Shown: in pieces, positions 1-6,520 of the stretch
How the letters are laid out: each line of letters opens with the position of its first letter
Numbering within the stretch: position 1 is the first letter of the stretch
Source of the DNA: Candidatus Parcubacteria bacterium
Lineage (GTDB): Bacteria; Patescibacteriota; Minisyncoccia; JAHIHE01; JAGLIN01
Assembly (NCBI GenBank): GCA_023140775.1
Contig: JAGLLA010000004.1
Location: 1-32,619 of the forward strand
Direction: 5' to 3'
DNA: 32,619 nucleotides
Made by a program: the position numbers and the translations under genes
The notes under the pieces: generated by a model
What the model saw: the letters and a program-made list of their open reading frames with translations, nothing else
The model's database searches: none
What the model was told of the DNA's origin: nothing

Positions 1-227
1 AATATGAGGTGGACTAGCACAATATTTTGCAATTTATAAAGAAAAAATATAGAATGGAAAGAGAGTTTGAGAAATTTGTTATTTCGAATTTAATTAAAAA
101 TTTATTGTTTATTATTATTTCTAACTTCCTGAAATAAAAATACAGATTATACCTGTTAATCAAAAGATCCTGAAACCCTCCAAAGGCGGACGGGCAAGTT
201 TAGGAAGACAAATTAAAAAATATTATT

Positions 228-317
228 ATGAAAACAAAATGTAAACTTCGCTTAGCTATGATTATTTTTCTGCTTTTGACAATTTTCGCAATGAAGATTA
301 TTTTGTCTGATCTATAA
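228..317 (+). CDS. Possible small membrane peptide, 29 aa (MKTKCKLRLAMIIFLLLTIFAMKIILSDL)
   Basis: Short ATG-to-TAA ORF with one hydrophobic segment; no convincing Shine-Dalgarno nearby; not in the supplied track. Confidence 0.2.
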   Translation: MKTKCKLRLAMIIFLLLTIFAMKIILSDL

Positions 318-363
318 TCTTATTTCGTTTAAATTGCAAATAGTGAATTTGTTTCAAAAAAAT

Positions 364-388
364 AAGAAGGCTACGGTGAACCTTCTTG
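364..388 (-). terminator. Rho-independent terminator of the 371..601 ORF
   Basis: Minus strand AAGAAGG-ttcaccgtag-CCTTCTT followed by ATTTTTTT; the TAG stop lies in the loop. Confidence 0.6.
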
Positions 389-601
389 CGCTAGAAGTGA
401 TAAATTGCAACACTTTCTATCAAATCTTTCTCTCTGATAATTATCACAAAGAAAAATAAATGATGCGACTTCAAAACACAGTGCCATTCCCAAAAAACCT
501 ATGATATTATAAATATCAATTATTATCACAGGAAGTTGGGATAAAAATAATATCAAACCGACGAAAAATAATATAATATATAATTTTTCTTTTATTGTCA
601 T
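371..601 (-). CDS. Hypothetical small membrane protein
   Basis: 76 aa ORF with two hydrophobic segments, followed by a terminator hairpin. Confidence 0.55.
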   Translation of the reverse strand: MTIKEKLYIILFFVGLILFLSQLPVIIIDIYNIIGFLGMALCFEVASFIFLCDNYQRERFDRKCCNLSLLAQEGSP

Positions 602-724
602 TAAGATTCACCTCAATAACATCCTATCATTTTATACAATGTAGTCAACAATTTCTCAACAATTTCATTAACAGAGATAGGCTTGCAAAATCTAAGTCAT
701 TGAAGATTTCAAAAAATAAATATT

Positions 725-1297
725 TTATTTTAGTCCTTTAACCTGTTTATACTTTTCTAAAAACTTTTGATCATCATCCAGACACTCTTTTATATAAAGC
801 TCGCTAAACTGTTTAACTTCTTTCATCGACTTAATTGACTTTGGAGTTTTAATTAAATCCGCGATCCACTCTGAAGCATCTTCAAAATTATCAACAACAA
901 CATCGCTCAAACCTCCAACAAAAGGATGAGTCCAAGACCTTTCAACTCCATCCTCAATTATATTCTTTTTATAATGTAAACCCTTTGGACAAACAGAGAT
1001 AACGGGTATTTGATGAGATTTTGCCAGCATCATTTCTGCACCAATTCCAATACCACGCTTTTCACGCAAATCAACTACCACAAAATTACTAAGCATAACT
1101 TGTAATACATCTTTCCCAAAACGCGCCAATCGGTCACTCAAAATTTTACTTTCATTTGGATCCAAGAGAATTGTATTATATTTTTTTAATTTTGAAATTA
1201 GCTGATTTTTAATATCGTCATCTACTACTAATTTGCTCTTTTCTTTCAGAAATGGTTTTTTTACACTTCCAGCAAGATATATAACGATTTTTTTCAT
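725..1297 (-). CDS. Nucleoside 2-deoxyribosyltransferase-like protein
   Basis: MKKIVIYLAGSVKKPF... start and NFVVVDLREKRGIGIGAEMMLAKSHQIPVISVCPKG resemble the nucleoside deoxyribosyltransferase-like fold (D...G.G.E motif). Confidence 0.55.
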   Translation of the reverse strand: MKKIVIYLAGSVKKPFLKEKSKLVVDDDIKNQLISKLKKYNTILLDPNESKILSDRLARFGKDVLQVMLSNFVVVDLREKRGIGIGAEMMLAKSHQIPVISVCPKGLHYKKNIIEDGVERSWTHPFVGGLSDVVVDNFEDASEWIADLIKTPKSIKSMKEVKQFSELYIKECLDDDQKFLEKYKQVKGLK

Positions 1298-1396
1298 AAT
1301 ATTGAACTAATTTAATGTGAAATCCTATTTTATTATTATATTAACAAAAAAACTAAATTTATATATATAGCACCTTCGCAGGAAATGATAATAAAA

Positions 1397-1975
1397 CTAT
1401 TTCTTTCCCAATTCCTTCAACGCCATTTTAATTCTTTCACTGACATCTTTAATCTCAGCTGGAATATTGGCAAGCGCTTTTTTGGCTTGTTGATTGCTAT
1501 ACCCCAGAGAAACCAAAGCTTCAATGACATCAGCGTAATCACTTATTTCTTTACTCTTCTCTTGCAACATATCATCGCTGTCTAGATTGGAAAATTTATT
1601 ACGAAGTTCCAAAACAACTCTTTCGGCAGTTTTCTTCCCAATTCCAGAAACGCGAGTCAAAATGCTTGAATCCCCCTTGGCAATTGCAACTTTGACAGTT
1701 TCAGGATCAGCAAGGGACAAAATTCCCAGTGCTGCTTTTGGTCCGATACCAGAAATTGAAATCAGATGCTCAAAAAGCTCAAGCTCGCTAAAGCTGGAAA
1801 ATCCATATAAGGTCAAGGCATCTTCACGCACATTCAAATAGGTGAAAAACTCCACTTCATCCTCAACTTTGTCTTCATAAGATAATAAAAAAACCTTATA
1901 TCCAACATTACCTGCTAATAATATAATAAAATTTTCACTTTTAAAAATGATTTTTCCTTTCAAATAAGAGATCAT
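1397..1975 (-). CDS. ruvA: Holliday junction branch migration protein RuvA
   Basis: MISYLKGKI..., helix-hairpin-helix motifs ISGIGPKAALGIL and VSGIGKKTAERVVLELRNK, C-terminal EALVSLGYSNQQAKKAL. Confidence 0.95.
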   Translation of the reverse strand: MISYLKGKIIFKSENFIILLAGNVGYKVFLLSYEDKVEDEVEFFTYLNVREDALTLYGFSSFSELELFEHLISISGIGPKAALGILSLADPETVKVAIAKGDSSILTRVSGIGKKTAERVVLELRNKFSNLDSDDMLQEKSKEISDYADVIEALVSLGYSNQQAKKALANIPAEIKDVSERIKMALKELGKK

Positions 1976-2075
1976 ATCGTATAACTTATAACGTATAGCT
2001 TATAACGTTTTCATGATTTATGTAACTTACGTTACATATTGTACAATATACATTATACACCTATGATACTGCTAT

Positions 2076-2104
2076 TTGACAATTCTTGCAAATTGTAATA
2101 ACAT
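2076..2104 (+). promoter_or_regulatory. Sigma70-type promoter for rpsT
   Basis: TTGACA (2076-2081), 17-nt spacer, TAACAT (2099-2104), about 36 nt upstream of the rpsT ATG. Confidence 0.55.
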
Positions 2105-2140
2105 TCCTATATTGAGTAATAATTATAACTTATAATAATC

Positions 2141-2461
2141 ATGCCAAATACGACATCAGCGAAGAAAGCCCTGAGACAAAACGAGAGAAGAAGAAAGATT
2201 AATATCAGGACTAAGAATAAAATGAGAAAAGACCTAAAAAGCTTTAATGAACTGATCAAAACACTTGAAAAGCAAGTTGACAAAATTACGGATGAAAATA
2301 TCAAGGAAATTCAAACAGTCTTACAACAAGCTTACAAGCACATAGACAAAACTGCCAAGAAAGGACTCATCAAGAAAAACAATGCTTCAAGAAAAAAATC
2401 TAGTTTAGCGAAAAAAGTTAATTCTTTGCAAAAAAAGACTGAATCTAAGAAAAAGAAATAA
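2141..2461 (+). CDS. rpsT: 30S ribosomal protein S20
   Basis: MPNTTSAKKALRQNERRRKINIRTKNKMRKDLKSF is the characteristic S20 N-terminus; highly basic. Confidence 0.95.
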   Translation: MPNTTSAKKALRQNERRRKINIRTKNKMRKDLKSFNELIKTLEKQVDKITDENIKEIQTVLQQAYKHIDKTAKKGLIKKNNASRKKSSLAKKVNSLQKKTESKKKK

Positions 2462-2534
2462 ATATAAACCCATATATTTATTAGAACAAGAAAATAATTG
2501 CAGAAATGCAAAAAACCGAGAAATAGACCAAAGT

Positions 2535-2566
2535 AAATCACCCCTGGAACGGGGTGATTTGTTTTT
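2535..2566 (+). terminator. Rho-independent terminator downstream of rpsT
   Basis: AAATCACCCC-tggaac-GGGGTGATTT followed by GTTTTT. Confidence 0.85.
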
Positions 2567-2604
2567 GAGGTCAGATTTTAAGCCTTAGATTAGATAAAAT
2601 GATC

Positions 2605-2760
2605 TGTCATCTCGAAATGATTCACCATTTTGGCGAAGATTGAAAGATCTGCTGACTAAAAAATAATCAGCTAGATTGATAAATTGTGGTGAGCCTAAGC
2701 TGTCTCATAGACCTGCCTTCGGCGAGCTCGTTTCTCGCCCTATCGGGATTCGAAATGACA
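2605..2760. repeat. Dispersed intergenic repeat, copy A
   Basis: Bounded by TGTCATCTCGAA ... TTCGAAATGACA; internal sequence aligns with the reverse complement of 19073-19201. Confidence 0.7.
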
Positions 2761-2798
2761 ATTAAAATTTTATTATCTTTCATTCAAAATTTACAAAT

Positions 2799-3878
2799 TT
2801 AGACCATCGAAACGACCAATAGATCAAGGGCGAGATTGGCATTTATCTTTCCCGTTTTAATTGCCAAGTCTGCATCAAAAAGTTTTTTATAGATCATCTT
2901 CAGATTTTCCAAATTAAAATTTCGACATTGTCCAATACTTTTTTGCACAACGAAAGGATGCAATTTTGTTCGAGAAACAATTTCCTGTTCTGAAAAATTA
3001 TCTTCTAATAGACTTTTGATCTTAATCAAGTTTCGAAACTGATAAACAAGCATCGTTAAGATATAATTTTCGTTCAACCCCTCTTCGATTTGTTTATTCA
3101 TAATGATTACAGCCTTCGCACGATTTTTAGCACCGATACTGTCAATCAAATTGAAAACATTCATATCAACCTTTGACTTCACTAAAAGAGAGACATCGTC
3201 AACGCCAATTTCATTCACTCCACAATAATTGATCAACTTTTCAATTTCATTGCTTGCTTCCCATAAATTGTATGACTGAACAATTTTTCCACTCTTTTCT
3301 TTTTGAGCTAACCCTTTTCCAAGAGATACAGCCAAAACATTAACTGCCTCACGGCTAATTTTTCCACTTTGTTTTTCCACACGACTTTTTATCCAATTAT
3401 CAAACTGAAATGTCAAAGGTAGTGTAAACTCTTTGATCAGCGCATTTCCTGTTTTTTCAAGCTTCAATATTTCCTTGTAAGTTTTCTTTCTTTTATCCAG
3501 AGAATCTTCTATAAAAAAAATTCTAATCCCCTCTTGAATATTTGCAAAATATTTCAAAATCAATTCATCAACCCCATTATTACTGTTTTTGTCTTCTGTT
3601 TCCGCTATGTCTTTTTTCTTAGTCGCAGAAAATAAACTGTTTTTAATTATAACTAATTTATCACTACTAAAAAGAGAAGACCCCATCAACGCCTCTTGCA
3701 GCTTTGAAATTTTTTCTCCCTGAGGAATGCTTTGATCTTTCCAGTCGATTGTCACAATGTTCATCTGATCACTACCTTTGGCAAATCGCTCTTTTTCTTT
3801 TTTCATTTCCTCAGCCACAGAGAAATCGTCATCACCAAAATATAGATTGATATTTTTTTTACTTGATATACTTGACAT
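2799..3878 (-). CDS. holA: DNA polymerase III subunit delta
   Basis: Overall layout of HolA: INLYFGDDDFSVAEEMKKEKERF, ...SLFSSDKLVIIKN..., C-terminal ...MLVYQFRNLIKIKSLLEDNFSEQEIVSRTKLHPFVVQKS.... Confidence 0.85.
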   Translation of the reverse strand: MSSISSKKNINLYFGDDDFSVAEEMKKEKERFAKGSDQMNIVTIDWKDQSIPQGEKISKLQEALMGSSLFSSDKLVIIKNSLFSATKKKDIAETEDKNSNNGVDELILKYFANIQEGIRIFFIEDSLDKRKKTYKEILKLEKTGNALIKEFTLPLTFQFDNWIKSRVEKQSGKISREAVNVLAVSLGKGLAQKEKSGKIVQSYNLWEASNEIEKLINYCGVNEIGVDDVSLLVKSKVDMNVFNLIDSIGAKNRAKAVIIMNKQIEEGLNENYILTMLVYQFRNLIKIKSLLEDNFSEQEIVSRTKLHPFVVQKSIGQCRNFNLENLKMIYKKLFDADLAIKTGKINANLALDLLVVSMV

Positions 3879-3934
3879 AGAAAGGTAATTATGATAATTA
3901 TAAGATAATCGAAGAATCCTAAGGAGGGATTGAA

Positions 3935-4261
3935 ATTAGCGATGAAAAGGTTAAATTTGAAGATTTAAACGACAAGATAAAAGAATATTATATAGTAACA
4001 CTATTACTATATATATCAAGTATTGAACCAGTTAAGGCTTTTGAACTTTATCCTTTTGGAAAACTTTCCAATCAGTGCCCAATCTTCAAACATATCGATG
4101 GCGAAGAATTGCTTTCTTTCGCCATTAAAAAAAGATGGATTTCTAAACATAATGAGAGAGAAGAAAATTTTTGTAAAACTCTCATACGCAGAGTTTTCGG
4201 CATTACGTCAACTGGAGAAGAATATATTAAGCAATACAGAAATTTTACCGAGGCAGAATAA
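3935..4261 (+). CDS. Hypothetical protein, 108 aa, apparent ATT start codon (not in ORF track)
   Basis: Open frame ATT AGC GAT GAA AAG GTT ... GAG GCA GAA TAA; AAGGAGGG at 3921-3928 leaves 7 nt between GGAGG and ATT; in-frame TAA immediately upstream at 3920-3922; followed by a terminator. Confidence 0.65.
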   Translation: MSDEKVKFEDLNDKIKEYYIVTLLLYISSIEPVKAFELYPFGKLSNQCPIFKHIDGEELLSFAIKKRWISKHNEREENFCKTLIRRVFGITSTGEEYIKQYRNFTEAE

Positions 4262-4283
4262 TCAAATTCTCCTCGCTTTTTTT
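4249..4283 (+). terminator. Rho-independent terminator of the ATT-start ORF
   Basis: CGAGG-c-AGAAT / ATTCT-CCTCG stem followed by CTTTTTTT; the stop codon lies at the stem/loop boundary. Confidence 0.8.
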
Positions 4284-5376
4284 ATTTCTCCAATTCCCAA
4301 CTCACCGTCTGATTCGTTTGCACAACTTGAATCCAAATCTTTCCAGAAACAAACTTGATTTCTTCACCAGATTCAGTCAGAAAAAATAGTTTTGACTTCA
4401 TATCATTTTTGTCTTTTCTCCACTTCCCTTTGATCTCCCAACCGTTTTGATAGACAATCGCCTCTCCTTCTCCTTCAATGTCCATATCATTGTACTGTCC
4501 TTCAATTTGCCTTGAAGCGGCAAACATAATCACCACATTTTTCGCGCTGATTTGCTCAGAGGTTAACTTATCCTTATCAATGTTCCTCCCCTTAGTCCTG
4601 AAATAAAGATTTTTTTCAAAATCATAGTTATAGCTAACTTTATATGAAGATGGATAGCCGATACTAATTTTTCCATTTTTGTCTATTGGGTCTTCTTGGT
4701 CATAAAATTTGTATCCGGTAAATTCACTTTCTGTTCTATATCCCTTACGCTCTGAATATTCTCGTAATTTTTCAATGGTCGTGAAGCCATCGTGTGGTTT
4801 TGGCAATCCTGGTTTTCTGAAAAACACACTACCATCCAGATACAGAGCATTCACATTATCCATAATGCCCCCCTTCAATTTATCAAGAGCATAATGAGAT
4901 CCACCCCAATGAGCATAAATTGCATCAAACCCCATTGCCAGTGGAATAAAATCATGTCGAGCGCTTCTAATGCTTCCAACCTCTGCAGGCTCTGAGCAAT
5001 TATAAAGTGCCATATAGCGTGTAATTCCGTTGGTGACAACTGGCATCTCCAGTACCAAATCTGCTTGAGAAATTCCACTGAGTGGCCATGCTTCCCAGTC
5101 TCCAGCTTGCATCACAGCAAATGGTCTTGCCTTTGAATTCTCACACTCAATCCCATTGACTAAACTTCTGTTTTTCGTCTCTTCTTCCTTTTCCTCTTTT
5201 TCTTCTTCATTGTTTTTTACATCGTTTTTAACAACTGTATTTTCATTTTCAATTGTAATTGTCTTGCTTCCAAGCCATTTACCAGGCGAGTTGAAAAAAA
5301 TCATCGCCAAAATTAATGCTATAATTGCGATAATTATATAAATTTTTTGATCTTTGTTCAATTGTATCCTTATCAT
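4282..5376 (-). CDS. DUF3048 domain-containing (YerB-like) membrane-anchored protein
   Basis: N-terminal TM segment, then ARPFAVMQAGDWEAWPLSGISQADLVLEMPVVTNGITRYMALYNCSEPAEVGSIRSARHDFIPLAMGFDAIYAHWGGS. Confidence 0.85.
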   Translation of the reverse strand: MIRIQLNKDQKIYIIIAIIALILAMIFFNSPGKWLGSKTITIENENTVVKNDVKNNEEEKEEKEEETKNRSLVNGIECENSKARPFAVMQAGDWEAWPLSGISQADLVLEMPVVTNGITRYMALYNCSEPAEVGSIRSARHDFIPLAMGFDAIYAHWGGSHYALDKLKGGIMDNVNALYLDGSVFFRKPGLPKPHDGFTTIEKLREYSERKGYRTESEFTGYKFYDQEDPIDKNGKISIGYPSSYKVSYNYDFEKNLYFRTKGRNIDKDKLTSEQISAKNVVIMFAASRQIEGQYNDMDIEGEGEAIVYQNGWEIKGKWRKDKNDMKSKLFFLTESGEEIKFVSGKIWIQVVQTNQTVSWELEK

Positions 5377-5407
5377 ATATTATATCTTACATTTTATTAT
5401 TTTAAAT

Positions 5408-5533
5408 TGTCATCCTGGAGTGTAGTACAACGGAACAATAGGATCCCGAATTCAATTTCATATTATTGAGAAAAGAATTATGCGTAATAGGCTTGAGATT
5501 CAATCTTCACTAGTTAGTGAATCAAGAATGACA
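5408..5533. repeat. Dispersed intergenic repeat, possible copy with TGTCAT ends
   Basis: TGTCATCCTGGA ... TCAAGAATGACA imperfect terminal inverted repeat in an intergenic gap. Confidence 0.45.
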
Positions 5534-5572
5534 ACTTCTTCCTGCTTCCATTATATAATATTCCCCAAACAA

Positions 5573-5604
5573 AAACAAACTATTAGAGAATAGTTTGTTT
5601 TTTT
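5573..5604. terminator. Bidirectional rho-independent terminator
   Basis: AAACAAACTATT-agag-AATAGTTTGTTT flanked by A and T runs. Confidence 0.75.
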
Positions 5605-5636
5605 ACTAAATATTATTTTTGTTCTATTGCAAGCAT

Positions 5637-6083
5637 TTACGAAGACACTGCTCTTATATCAGGATCATTTCTGTCAGTATCACCACTGTCAAAACCACTT
5701 ACCTCGTCCGTAAAAACAATTTCCTTTTTTATCTCTTCAGATCGAAGAATATTATAAAATAAACTTGGATGAATTTCTTTTTGAACTCCTGATCCTTCAA
5801 CCAACAAACGATCTTTTGATATTATCTTTTTAATTACGACTTCTACAATGTCTAATTCTGATAGTTTTTTTGAATCTTCTTTGCTAACTGGAATTAAACT
5901 ATTCCATCTTTCAAATATATCTCCAGACATTTCTAGATAATCACCCACCTCCATTGCTTTCATTTTTTCTACTTCTGATAATCGATTTGCCTGCTTTAGA
6001 TCATTTAATTTTTGCAAAAAATTAGTTCCTACTATTTCTTTTTTGTCTGTTGCTCGTGGCATTTCCTCTTCAAATTGTGACAT
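5637..6083 (-). CDS. Hypothetical protein (ORF open from 6167; likely start MSQFEEEMPRATDKKE)
   Basis: Purine-rich AAGAAAGGAA upstream of the ATG at 6083 supports the shorter start. Confidence 0.6.
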   Translation of the reverse strand: MSQFEEEMPRATDKKEIVGTNFLQKLNDLKQANRLSEVEKMKAMEVGDYLEMSGDIFERWNSLIPVSKEDSKKLSELDIVEVVIKKIISKDRLLVEGSGVQKEIHPSLFYNILRSEEIKKEIVFTDEVSGFDSGDTDRNDPDIRAVSS

Positions 6084-6480
6084 AAATTTATTCCTTTCTT
6101 TTAATTTATTAACTTCACCCATAAATATTAATGTAATTCTAGCACATTTTTCCCTTAAGACAAACATTAAAGACTCGTATTAAATTTGAACTTTAAAAAT
6201 GACTCTCATCTTTACGTCTAATTTACTCCAAAATCTAACTCCTCTCCTGACAAAGGAAGATTGGGAACAGTTTGAAATATCACTATACTTATAAATTAAA
6301 GAACAATGCTAAAAGTTTTTTCAAATATTTTTTACCACTAAAACCTTTCTTAAACTTATAAATCTTTGCTAGAGTTCTGTGAACTCAAGAAAGATCTCTC
6401 GACTCCTAACGTCGCTCGAGACAAAATTGAAATAATTCTAATCTGAATTAATTTCTATTAAATAATGGCAATCTTATATG

Positions 6481-6520
6481 TTTAGATGTTTAGATGTTAA
6501 GATGTTAAGATGTTAAGATG
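6481..6520. repeat. Tandem 8-bp repeat, five units
   Basis: TTTAGATG TTTAGATG TTAAGATG TTAAGATG TTAAGATG; the last two units are the 3' end of polA. Confidence 0.95.

Noticed and set aside
1385-1841. Plus-strand ORFs 1385..1585 and 1587..1841
   Set aside because: Entirely antisense to ruvA, which has clear family motifs; no independent support.
4709-5341. ORFs 4709..4894, 4792..4995, 4875..5078 and 5156..5341
   Set aside because: Overlap the DUF3048 coding frame; low-complexity or shadow translations.
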